Source of the DNA: Siphonodentalium dalli
Lineage: Eukaryota > Mollusca > Scaphopoda > Gadilida > Siphonodentaliidae
DNA: 64,000 bases
NCBI GenBank assembly: GCA_032622095.1
Contig: CP136069.1
Coordinates: 105,800,278 to 105,864,277, forward strand
Direction of reading: 5' to 3'
Every line of letters begins with the position of its first letter. The stretch's first letter is position 1. This document shows positions 21,750 through 33,169 of the stretch, piece by piece. Both the position numbers and the translations under genes were made by a program. Under the pieces are notes generated by a model. It had not been told where the DNA came from. It was given only the letters and a program-made list of their open reading frames with translations, and searched no databases.

Positions 21750-23326
21750 GGCGGATTAAATTGGAAATAACTCACGTTGCTGTTTACAGGCAGGCAATGG
21801 GGTATTGTGTACGAAACCATATTCGTGACAGCGTTCGCTACAAGTGTGTTCGTTAGAAGAGTGTGATGAGTGGTGAGACAAACAATCATAAATTCGAAAT
21901 ACAAACAAAAAACAAGATACATGTATGTATAAATAAACATATATAATAACATATTTTGCGTGATCATGAAAATGACACGCTTGTTCCCGGGTTGATTAAT
22001 CACTATAAATTATGAAGCAAGCCGATTATAAAGAATTCAGTATGTTAGAATTTATTTTGTGTTCGTTAGTCTTAGTGCCAATCGTTGTGGAATATATTGT
22101 ATTATTACCTTTAATCCCTCTACAATTTAAATGGCATTTCAATTTCGATGAGAATTTCAAGTCGCATTATTTTAATTTCACATTATTTTGAAATACATAA
22201 TGTTTTTGATCTGGTCACAAAATGTACCCGTTTGGGACATTTGTACAGGCATACTAATTTGTGCTGTTTTTTGTTGTTGGAGCAAATAGAGTTACCTCCT
22301 TCATCTCGGCAAATAGGGTTTCCACCTTGATCTATTCATTTGGGCCATAATACTCAGATATTCGTTTATTATAAATGGTCATCGTTATGAGACTCTTCCC
22401 CAGTCAGTTTGTAATACAGGGGTGGATGGAATATTAATATAATAATAAATTGGTAAACCAAATCCGGACATTTACGGGACCACCCCTACACACCCAACAT
22501 ACTCAAAGCCAGACCTAGTGTGCAGACCCCCTTTAAATTCATATACGGTACATTTATAAAGCAAACACACATAATAATAGATATAATAATGAACATAATG
22601 AAAATGGCTGTTCCTGAAACTATTTTGGTATCTGATTGTCGCATATAACTCCGATGTGTGCGGCCATGACCTTTAGTAGACGATGGCAAATTATGACGAG
22701 GGATTGCATGTGAGTTGCTTATTTGTTATTTAGGTCAGGACACCTTTTGTGGGACACGATATTTCTGGTCCATGCTTTGTCAATAAAGTGTCTGGAGCTG
22801 AGACTTGAGTAGAATATTCATGTTTCTTTATTTTCTCCGGTTTTCTGCGTTCGTTCAAAATGTGTGATACTGGATGTATTACTGCACAGTCTGTCTGTCT
22901 GTAGACTGGGTGTATGACTGCATGGTGCAGTTTATACCAAAAATGGACAGAGATGGTATCCACATTTAATTTCGGACTGGTCTCGTGGTAGTGATTTCGT
23001 GAGTATGTCGGTACAGGCACAGGGGTTTGACAAGATGATAGTAAATAAAAATATAATTTGTAATTTAATTTGAAATATAATTAAAACAATTAAAATAACT
23101 AAATAATTAAGTAATTAAATAATTTATTTTAATTATTTAATAAAATAACCAAATAATTAAGTAATTTAAAATATATTTTGTACACTTGTGTATTTATTAT
23201 TAATAGTATTTATTATCATTCTGACAAACTCCTGTGGCACAACTTGATCTGATTAGTACTTTGTGCGACCCACTGTAGATGCTTTTGACTGAGGAAAAGT
23301 ATACCATATCACAGTAGCCATGGAAC
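21750..23326. other. Region upstream of LINE ORF2, no gene recognised
   Basis: It lies inside the insertion that splits the Helitron, so it arrived with the LINE or before it at the same site. The minus strand has only short ORFs (85, 67 and 96 codons), none with coiled coil, RRM or zinc-knuckle features of a LINE ORF1. A very AT-rich tract of TAATTAA/AATTATTT type lies at 23040-23180. Confidence 0.4.
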
Positions 23327-23720
23327 AGCTCTACCCGTTTCCGAGATCTGGTCTGCGCATGCGCGAAACTGGCGTCCCACGGACTCGGCGACCCGATAAA
23401 ATTCGTATACGGGGCAAGATACATTCACATAGCAAATTTCAAGTCGATAGCTCCACCCGTTTCCGAGATCTCGTCTGCGCATGCGCGAATCTGGTGTCGC
23501 ACGGGCTCGGCGACCCGATAAAATTCGTATCCGGGGCAAGATACATTCACATAGCAAATTTCAAGTCGATAGCTCCACCCGTTTCCGAGATCTCGTCTGC
23601 GCATGCGCGAAGCGGGCGCCGCACGGGCTCGCCAATACGACAACGTTCACCGCCTGGTCAAACTACACACACGTACCAAGTTTCGTCCCGATCGGTCGAG
23701 AATCGTAGATTTGTATTAAT

Positions 23721-23756
<36 letters not shown>

Positions 23757-23788
23757 TACAGACAGAGGTCTTCAAAATATATATGAGA

Positions 23789-24943
23789 TAGTAAAATAGA
23801 AGTTTGAACTTGTTTTCTGATGGTAAAAGTAGTGTTTTTATCGACGGGACGATGACACCTCCATTCTTGAAAAATCTCCATTCCGCCGAACGAAAATCGT
23901 CGAAAATCTTAACAGAAAAACTCGTCGCATTTCGTTCACATTTTCATGCTTGGGTGACGGATTTTTGCAGAAAATGTTAGTCTAATATATACTAAATAGT
24001 AAAATAGAAGTTGGAACTTGTTTTATGATGGTAAAAGTAGTGTTTTTATCGACGGGACGATGACACCTCCATTCTTGAAAAATCTCCATTCCGCCGAACG
24101 AAAATCGTCGAAAATCTTAACAGAAAAACTAGCATTATGTTCACATTTTCATGTTTGGGTGACGGATTTTTGCAGAAAATGTTAGTCTAATATATACTAA
24201 ATAGTAAAATAGAAGTTTTAACTTGTTTTCTTATGGTAAAAGTAGTGTTTTTATCGACGGGACGATGACACCTCCATTCTTGAAAAATCTCCATTCCGCC
24301 GAACGAAAATCGTCGAAAATCTTAACAGAAAAACTAGCATTATGTTCACATTTTCATGTCTGGGTGACGGATTTTTGCAGAAAATGTTAGTCTAATATAT
24401 ACTAAATAGTAAAATAGAAGTTTGAACTTGTTTTCTAATGGTAAAAGTAGTGTTTTTATCGACGGGACGATGACACCTCCATTCTTGAAAAATCTCCATT
24501 CCGCCGAACGAAAATCGTCGAAAATCTTAACAGAAAAACTCTCATTTCGTTCACATTTTCATGTTTGGGTGACGGATTTTTGCAGAAAATGTTAGTCTAA
24601 TATATACTAAATAGTAAAATAGAAGTTTGAACTTGTTTTCTGATGGTAAAAGTAGTGTTTTATCGACGGGACGATGACACCTCCATTCTTGAAAAATCTC
24701 CATTCCGCCGAACGAAAATCATCGAAAATCTTAACAGAAAAACTAGCATTATGTTCATATTTTCATGTTTGGATGACGGATTATTGCAGAAAATGTTAGT
24801 CTAATATATACTAAATAGTAAAATAGAAGTTTGAACTTGTTTTCTGCTGGTAAAAGTAGTGTTTTTATCCACGGGACGATGACACATCCATTCTTGAAAA
24901 ATCTCCATTCCGCCGAACGAAAATGTAGGGCGGCCACATGATG
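23789..24943 (+). repeat. ~206-bp satellite, left arm (block B), second part
   Basis: Continuation of the array interrupted at 17243: about 5.5 units with TTTTTATCGACGGGACGATG at 23836, 24046, 24249, 24457 and (shorter) 24660 and 24867. It ends CGAACGAAAATGTAGGGCGG CCACATGATG, which matches in inverse 56315-56340. Confidence 0.92.
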
Positions 24944-24959
24944 TTTTCTTCTGGAAAGA

Positions 24960-27900
24960 CGGGTGTACCTATAAAACGCTGAATCAGCAGCTGATCAGCA
25001 GGTTATCACCTAAAACGCCGATCAGCAGATTTCCCGATTTTAGTTTAACTCAAATATAGCGGCGATGGCGGGTTGTAGGTTGTGCAAATGGCACGTAGAA
25101 TATGTGTTATATACCAATACAAGAAGGAGACACATTTAGATCGCCCGCTCTGTCCGTTCATCAGTTCAAAATCCCGATCAGCAGTTCATATCGAGCAGAT
25201 CAGCAGATTATCACCTAAAACGCTGATCTGCAGATTTTCCGAGTTTAGTTTAACTCAAATATAACGGCGATGGCGGGTTGTAGGTTGTGCAAATGGCACG
25301 TAATACATGTGTTATATGCCAATATAGGAAGGGGACACATTTTGACCGGCATCTATGCCAGTTCAGCAGTTCAAAATCCCGTTCAGCAGCTGCAGTTCAG
25401 TAGATTATCGCGAACGCAGTTTAACTCAATTGTAACGAAGTTAGTTGAGTTTAGGTGGTGTAAATGACTTGTAATTAATGGGACATATCCAAGTACATGG
25501 AAAGAAAACCATTTGGCCGACGTCCACCCCAGATCAGCAGTTCAAAATCCCGTTCAGCAGTTCATATCGAGCAGTTCAGCAGATTCCCCGAAGGCGGTTT
25601 AACCGAATTTTAACGAGGATAGTCTGGTATGTGTTGTGCAAATGACATTTTATCGATGGTCCATAAAGAAATACAGGAAGAAAACACGACTTGGCCGACA
25701 TACACCCAGATCAGCAGTTCAAAATCCCAGTCACCACTTTATTTGGGGAAGATCAGCAGATTATCACATAAAACGCTGATCAGCAGATTTCCCGATTTTA
25801 GTTCAACTCAAATATAACGACGATGGCGGGTCGTAGGTTGTGCAAATGACTTGTAATTAATGGGACATAACCGGTTTCATGGATATAAAATTATTTGGCC
25901 GACGTCCACCCCAGATCAGCAGTTCAAAATCCCGTTCAGCAGTTCATATCGAGCAGTTCAGCAGATTCTCCGAAGGCGGTTTAACCGATTTTTAACGAGG
26001 GTAGTCGGGTATGTGTTGTGCAAATGACATTTTATCGATGGTCCATAAAGAAATACAGGAAGGAAACACGACTTGGCCGACATACACCCAAGATCAGCAG
26101 TTCAAAATCCCGCTCAGCACTTGATTTTGGGACAGATCAGCAGATATATCACCTAAAACGCTGACCAGCAGATTTCCCGATTTTAGTTTAACTCAAATAT
26201 AGCGGCGATGGCGGGTTGTAGGTTGTGCAAATGGCACGTAGAATATGTGTTATATACCAATACAAGAAGGAGACACATTTAGATCGCCCGCTCTGTCCGT
26301 TCATCAGTTCAAAATCCCGATCAGCAGTTCATATCGAGCAGATCAGCAGATTATCACCTAAAACGCTGATCTGCAGATTTTCCGAGTTTAGTTTAACTCA
26401 AATATAACGGCGATGGCGGGTTGTAGGTTGTGCAAATGGCACGTAATACATGTGTTATATGCCAATATAGGAAGGGGACACATTTTGACCGGCATCTATG
26501 CCAGTTCAGCAGTTCAAAATCCCGTTCAGCAGCTGCAGTTCAGTAGATTATCGCGAACGCAGTTTAACTCAATTGTAACGAAGTTAGTTGAGTTTAGGTG
26601 GTGTAAATGACTTGTAATTAATGGGACATAACCAAGTACATGGAAAGAAAACCATTTGGCCGACGTCCACCCCAGATCAGCAGTTCAAAATCCCGTTCAG
26701 CAGTTCATATCGAGCAGTTCAGCAGATTCCCCGAAGGCGGTTTAACCGATTTTTAACGAGGATAGTCGGGTATGTGTTGTGCAAATGATATTATATCGAT
26801 GGTGCATAACACAATACAGTAAGAAAACACGAATTGGCCGACATACACCCCAGTTCAGCAGTTCAAAAGCCCGTTCAGCACTCTATTTGGGGCAGTTCAG
26901 CAGAATTTTCAAAACTCAGTTTAACTGATTTTTAACAAAGATATTAGCGTATAGGTGATGCAAATGTCATTTTGTCGATGGCTCATAACCGGGTACATGG
27001 AAATAAATCCATATGGCCGACGTTCACCCCAGATCAGCAGTTCAAAATTCAGTTCAGCAGTTCATATCGAGCAGTTCAGCAGATTCCCCGAAGGCGGTTT
27101 AACCGACTTTTAACGATGATAGTCGGGTATGTGTTGTGCAAATGACATTATATCGATGGTCCATAACCAAATACAAAAAGAAAACACGAATTGGCCGACA
27201 TACACCCCAGTTCAGCAGTTCAAAGGCCGTTCGGCACTCTTTTTGGGGCAGTTCAGCAGAATCTCCAAAACTCAGTTTAACTGATTTTTAACAAAGATAT
27301 TCTGGTATAGGTGATGCAAATGGCATTTTATCAATGGCTCATAACCAAGTACATGGAAAGAAAACCATTTGGCCGACGTCCACCCCAGATCAGCAGTTCA
27401 AAATCCCGTTCAGCAGTTCATATCGAGCAGTTCAGCAGATTCTCCGAAGGCGGTTTAACCGAATTTTAACGGAGGATAGTCGGGTATGTGTTGTGCAAAT
27501 GACATTATATCGATGGTCCATAACGAAATACATTAAGAAAACACGATTTGGCCGACATACACCTCAGTTCAGCAGTTTTGGAGATTCTGCTGAACTGCCC
27601 CAAATAGAGTGCTGAACGGGCTTTTGAACTGCTGAACTGGGGTGTATGTCGGCCAATTCGTGTTTCTTACTGTATTGTGTTATGGACCATCGATATAATG
27701 TCATTTGCACAACATATACCGACTATACTCGTTAAAAATCGGTTAAACCGCCTTCGGGGAATCTGCTGAACTGCTCGATATGAACTGCTGAACGGGATTT
27801 TGAACTGCTGATCTGGGGTGAACGTCGGCCAAATGATTTTCTATCCATGAAACCGGTTATGTCCCATTAATTACAAGTCATTTGCACAACCTACGACCCG

Positions 27901-29511
27901 CCATCGTCGTTATATTTGAGTTAAACTAAAGTCGGGAAATCTGCTGATCAGCGTTTTAGGTGATAATCTGCTGATCTGCCCCAAATAGAGTGCTGAACGG
28001 GATTTTGAACTGCTGATCTGGGGTGTATGTCGGCCAAATCTTGTTTTCTTCCTGTATTTCTTTATGGACCATCGATATAATGTCATTTGCACAACACATA
28101 CCCGACTATCCTCGTTAAAATTTGGTTAAACCGCGTTCAGGGAATCTGCTGAACTGCTCGATATGAACTGCTGAAACGAATTTTGAACTGCTGATCTGGG
28201 GTGGACGTCGGCCAAATGATTTTCTATCCATCAAACTGGTTATGTCCCATTAATTACAAGTCATTTGCACAACATACGACCCGCCATCGTCGTTATATTT
28301 GAGTTAAACTAAAATCGGGAAATCTGCTGATCAGCGTTTTAGGTGATAATCTGCTGATCTGCCCCAAATAAAGTGCTGAACGGGATTTTGAACTGCTGAT
28401 CTGGGGTGTATGTCGGACAAGTGGTGTTTTCTTAATGTATTTCTTGATAGACCATCGATAAAATGTCATTTGCACAACACATACCCGACTATCCTCGTTA
28501 AAAATCGGTTAAACTGCGTTCGGAGAATCTGCTGAACTGTTCCGGTAAAGTGCTGAACTGGATTTTGAACTGCTGATCTGGTGTGGATGTCGGCCATATG
28601 GCTTTATTTCCATGTACCCGGTTATGAGCCATCTATAAAATGCCATTTGCATCACCTATACGTGAATATCTTTGTTAAAAATCAGTTAAACTGAGTTGGA
28701 AATTCTGCTGAACTGCCCCAAATAGAGTGCTTAACGGGATTTTGAACTGCTGAACTGGGGTGTATATCGGCCAAATCGTGTTTTCTTACTGTATTTCGTT
28801 ATGGACCATCGATATAATGTCATTTACACAACACATACCCGACTATCCTCGTTAAAAATCGATTAAACCGCCCTCGGGGAATCTGCTGAACTGCTCGATA
28901 TGAACTGCTGAACGGGATTTTGAACTGCTGATCTGGGGTGGACGTCGGCCAAATGGCTTTCTATCCATGTACCTGGTAATGTCCCATTAATTACAAGTCA
29001 TTTACACCACCTAAACTCAACTAACTTCGTTACAATTGAGTTAAACTGCGTTCGCGATAATCTACTGAACTCCAACTGCCGTACTGCTGAACGGGATTTT
29101 GAACTGCTGAACTGGCATAGAGGGCGGTCAAAATGTGTCCACTTCCTATATTGGCATATAACACATGTATTACGTGCCATTTGCAAAACCTACAACCCGC
29201 CATCGCCGTTATATTTGAGTTAAACTAAACTCGGAAAATCTGCAGATCAGCGTTTTAGGTGATAATCTGCTGATCTGCTCGATATGAACTGCTGATCGGG
29301 ATTTTGAACTGATGAACGGACAGAGCGGGCGATCTAAATGTGTCTCCTTCTTGTATTGGTATATAACACATATTCTACGTGCCATGTGCACAACCTACAA
29401 CCCGCCATCGCCGCTATATTTGAGTTAAACTAAAATCGGGAAATCTGCTGATCAGCGTTTTAGGTGATAACCTGCTGATCAGCTGCTGATTCAGCGTTTT
29501 AGGTACACCCG
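24960..29511. mobile_element. 4.55-kb foldback element made of diverged repeats
   Basis: Tips CGGGTGTACC (24960) and GGTACACCCG (29511) are inverted; the arms meet near 27578 (AGCAGTTTTGGAGATTCTGCT). Both arms consist of ~175-205-bp units with GCAGTTCAAAATCCCGTTCAGCA, GGTTGTGCAAATG, and GGCCGAC. TTTTCTTC flanks both sides (24944-24951 and 29512-29519), with eight extra bases TGGAAAGA on the left. The inverted partner at 56304-56311 has a single GAAGAAAA at the join, i.e. an empty site. The left arm is longer because 25.06-26.2 kb is repeated at 26.2-27.3 kb. No transposase; 60-70 codon ORFs repeat with the units and are not genes. Confidence 0.85.
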
Positions 29512-29706
29512 TTTTCTTCCTGTATTTAGTCCGGGAGCTAATAGAGGTATACCCTTGCACCCCCCCCCCCCTGGGACTTAACTTCACCCCACTCATTTTG
29601 TTCCTTATTATGTCCTTCAACTTTTAAGCAATGTTAACAAGAAAAAAAAGTGGCCGTGTAGACTCCAGACAAGATGGCGTCCATCATGGCCGCCGTTTTT
29701 CAGACC
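29512..29706 (+). repeat. Block D of left arm (inner end of inverted structure)
   Basis: TTTTCTTCCTGTATTTAGTCCGGGAG, CTTCACCCCACTCATTTTG, AACAAGAAAAAAAAGTGGCC and GCCGCCGTTTTTCAGACC match 56161-56311 in inverse. The left copy has about 45 extra bases including a C13 run (29556-29570). Similarity stops at 29706 and at 56161, marking the inner limit of the inverted arms. Confidence 0.85.
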
Positions 29707-30929
29707 AGACCTTGATCAGTTTTATGCAAATTAACGCGGGAAAATCTTGTAAAATGTATACAAATGTATATATTTTCGTGAAGCTAAGACATAATGACAC
29801 TTTTTTGGGCCAAAATTGAAACTCACTATCTATGATGGCCGCCAAAATGGCCGCCGGAAGTTGAAAATATGACATTTTTTCACAAATATCTTCTAGATCA
29901 ATTCATGCTGTTTGGAACTGGTTGAGTAATACGACTTTATTTAGAGTTTTGTATATTAACTGATCATTGGAGCAATTAAATGTGCAACTATTGGGATCCT
30001 AACCCCTTCTGATCCCTCAAAAATTCGATTTTACAGAACGCGGTACAACATTTTACAAAAAATCACAATTGGGATTCTAGTCATATTTCAACAAGAAATG
30101 AAAAGAACATTGTAATGTAAGTGAGGCATATCATTACCAATGAATATTCCAACTCTCTGGAACCAAAAATCTTACCTTGGCTCAAAATGGCTCCGAAAAT
30201 AGCCGCCAAAATATGGAAAATGGTAAATACTGCCCCAGGGTGTCCTGCAATCGCTTAGAAGTTGTGGTTGATGTATACAATTGGCTAATCTGTATTCTAT
30301 ACATTGCATACTAACATGTCTAATGCACCATGAATCATTTTTACTATTGTCACCACTGACATCACCAGAAATATGGGATTTTTCTGTCACAAACTTGACA
30401 AAAATATTGGCAAAAATTATCTTTTCAGGGTTCGACCATTTGTTCAAGTAAAATGCAACTATCTTTGGTATCAAAGGTGTTTATTGTTTTGGTCTATCTC
30501 AAGTGTGTCACACTGTGGTGTTTAAAGACTAAAATGCTCAAGATGGCTTCCAAAATGGCAACCAAATTTATAAAAAGTTAAAAGTTAACATATCCCGAAC
30601 ATTATTCTCTGCGTTATCCAAAAAAGATAGCAAATTGTGACTCACTTGGTTATTTTATGTATTAGTTAATTAACTGACAAATACGTTCTATTATATTTGT
30701 TCCAGTTCCGTATGGGGCATGACAAATTCATTTTAAAGTTGCAGTATGGAATTTTGCAAGGAACCTCTTTTGTGATTCTGGCCATATTATTGAAAAGAAA
30801 TGGGCAGAACTTTGAGACGGAACTGAGATGAACCATCATGATATGTGGGTATTCAGGCCCACTATGATACAAATTTGTCAACTGGATACAGAGTGGAAGC
30901 CAAGATGGCAGCCATGGAGTTACTCTATG
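29707..30929. repeat. Dispersed repeat with ATGGCCGCC motifs
   Basis: From about 30172 to 30930 this is a diverged direct repeat of 62880-63630 (shared TGTCCTGCAAT, AGTTGTGGTTGAT, TATACAATTGGCTAATCTGT, TCCAGTTCCGTATGGGGCAT). AAATGGCCGCC-type boxes occur at 29690, 29836 and 30196 and also in the 366-bp repeats at 61.7-62.7 kb. Non-coding. Confidence 0.7.
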
Positions 30930-32762
30930 ACCATAGATGAGGATAATAGGTACACAGGGAGTTATTGTATGGTCATGAATGATGTGTGGGTATATAGGGA
31001 GTCCCCTATTGGTGACGGTGGGGCATATATTTATGTATGTTGTGGATGTGTTATCATTGGTAGTGTATGGGGAGTAGATGTATGATCATGGATGGCGTGT
31101 ATATAACTGGCAAGTATAGAACTTATGAGTGGTCGTATGTGCGGGTATTGGTATATCTGAAAGGGTTCACCATTGGTATTGTGCATATGTATACCTGGAT
31201 TGACTCTATGGTCATGTGTATGGCAAATAGGTATACATGTAGTGGCTGTATGGTCCATGGTGAGGTGAATGTGTATGCAATGAGTGACTGTGTGATCGTG
31301 AATGTAGTGAATATGTATACATAGAGTGACTTTTTGGTCATGCGTCCGGTGTAGGTGTATACCTGGTGTTCATGCATGGTGACTCGTGGCTGTATCGTCA
31401 TTTGTGGTATGTACGGGTATAACCAAGTATGGCTGCATGATCAGGTGTACGTGTATAAAGTGGGTTACTATGTTGTCATTTGTGTGGTGTTTATGTACAT
31501 ATGGAGTGACTTGGGTAATGTGTGGGTTGTACATGTGTATCTTTGGTGGCTATCGCTTTCTACAATAACTCAAGGGTATGTTAATCAATATAGAGGTCAT
31601 GTCAGAGAGTTCTCCATCTTGATGATGTTTATGTAGATGGGGGGGGGGACGTTAAGCGTGGAAATCGATAGCCCCCCCATTAGCACACAGTCATTACATA
31701 TATACATAAACACCACAGACATAACAATATAGTGACCCACTGTATACATGTACACCTGACCCATGACCACGGATGACCATACAGCCATGTGTCACAATGC
31801 AGGCACACCGGGTATACTCCTAAACATGACCCATAACCATATAGTCACTCCTTGTATACCCATTCATCTCACCATTGGCCATAAGGTCACCCCCTGTATA
31901 CCTATTCTCCAAACGCATGGTCAAATAGACAATCAATATCTACATTAACACCACACCAATGGCCATAAAGTCATTCCGGTATACATATGCACCTCACCAA
32001 TGGCCATATAGCCACTCTCTTCATACTCATACCCTCACCATGTCACCTGGTATACTCCTTCATCTTACCTATGGCCATATAGTCCCCCCGTGTGTACCTA
32101 TTCAAAACATTCATACATTATCATGGTCAATCCTTATATACATATTCGCCTCAACATTTGCCATGTCACTCCCTGTATCCCTATTTGTCACACCATAGCC
32201 GAATAGCCACTCAAGATACACTAATACACCCCATCCATGTCACTATAGTCACTCCATGTATGCATGTGCACCTCATCCATGGCCATATAGCCACTCGCTA
32301 TATACTCATATCCCTCGCCCATGACAATAAAGCAACACGTGTGTATACTGGTATAACCTACACATGACCATACCGCCACCACGAGTCACCAAACAGGAGC
32401 ACCAGGTATGCTCATACGCCTGACACATGACCATTTAGTCACCCCTGTATATATGTTCATTACATTTGTGACCATACAGTCACTACTTGTATACCTACAT
32501 GTTCTCATCTCACTATTAACCATAGTCACTACTTGTATACCTATTTGACACATATAGTCATATAACCACTCGATATACATATGCAGCTCACCCTAGACTA
32601 TAGATTCACTCCAGGTATACATGTAAACCTCACTAATGGCCATTCAGCCCTTCCAGATATACAAAAAAACCCGCACACACGACCACTCAAACACTCCATA
32701 CTTGCATATACACCTCACACATGACAATTCAGCAATTCACTGCATAATCATACACGCCATCC
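30930..32762. repeat. Degenerate ~40-45-bp satellite in inverted halves
   Basis: From 30930 to about 31630 units such as TATACAGGGAGTTATTGTATGGTCATG repeat on the plus strand. From about 31740 to 32762 the same unit is on the minus strand (CATGACCATATAGTCACTCC, TGTATACC). The switch is near 31660, beside G9 and C7 runs (31640 and 31672). The plus-strand form returns at 63600. ORFs through it share no domain and are chance. Confidence 0.8.
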
Positions 32763-33169
32763 ATGGATTGGATTGGATTGGATTGTTTATTTGCACAAAT
32801 TAAATACATAATACACAAACATAATAATATATCTTTCAAATTTGCACAGGAGCGGCATGGCCAATGCAGGCCGTCTTCCTGCCGCCCCTTATACATAATA
32901 GAGAATAAGCAGATGGCGATCATATTGTTGTGTGACAATCGAGATGTTGCATGAGGGTCAGCTGTTGAAATAATGTGTTGTTAAAATTTTGGGGTTGTGT
33001 TTTATATATCCAACTTTGTTCGGGCAGATATGATTAAATAAATGTCTATACAATTATATGTCCATGGATATGTGCCCATAAATGGTGAGTAATCCAGGGT
33101 TACGGCACGCAATGAGGACACGTCTCTTAAGCACAATCATACATAATACATGTATACATATTGTTCCAA

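Larger units (their letters stand above)
18027..23326 (-). mobile_element. CR1/L2-like LINE (LINE-1 of window) with 2A-like motif
   Basis: A minus-strand non-LTR retrotransposon interrupting a Helitron unit at ...GTCGATAG / CTC(C/T)ACCCG. It ends at 18027 with three AACTA repeats, the short tandem 3' tail typical of CR1/L2-type elements. It encodes APE endonuclease plus RT (18771-21749) and a C-terminal part in another frame (18380-18805). The 1.58 kb upstream of the ORF (21750-23326) has no recognised ORF1 and may be 5' UTR or another insertion. No target duplication beyond about 2 bp. Confidence 0.8.
17808..23788 (-). mobile_element. Second family-2 Helitron, split by a LINE
   Basis: 3' end CTAG at 17808, joined head-to-tail to the previous copy. 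5' end TCTCATATATATTTTGAAG at 23788, preceded on the minus strand by A. The Helitron's own sequence is 17808-18026 plus 23327-23788; between these lies a CR1/L2-like LINE. The flanks 17243 and 23789 rejoin to an intact satellite unit, which proves the outer limits of the insertion. A (GACA)n tract is at 23723-23752. Confidence 0.8.

Noticed and set aside
25082-29391. Repeated 60-65 codon ORFs with SRLSPKTLISRFPDFSLTQI
   Set aside because: They follow the repeat units of the foldback element on both strands and have no domain.
30172-32367. Cluster of 60-100 codon ORFs at 30-32 kb
   Set aside because: Readings of the degenerate ~40-bp satellite and of the dispersed repeat; none shares a protein pattern that would survive the repeat explanation.
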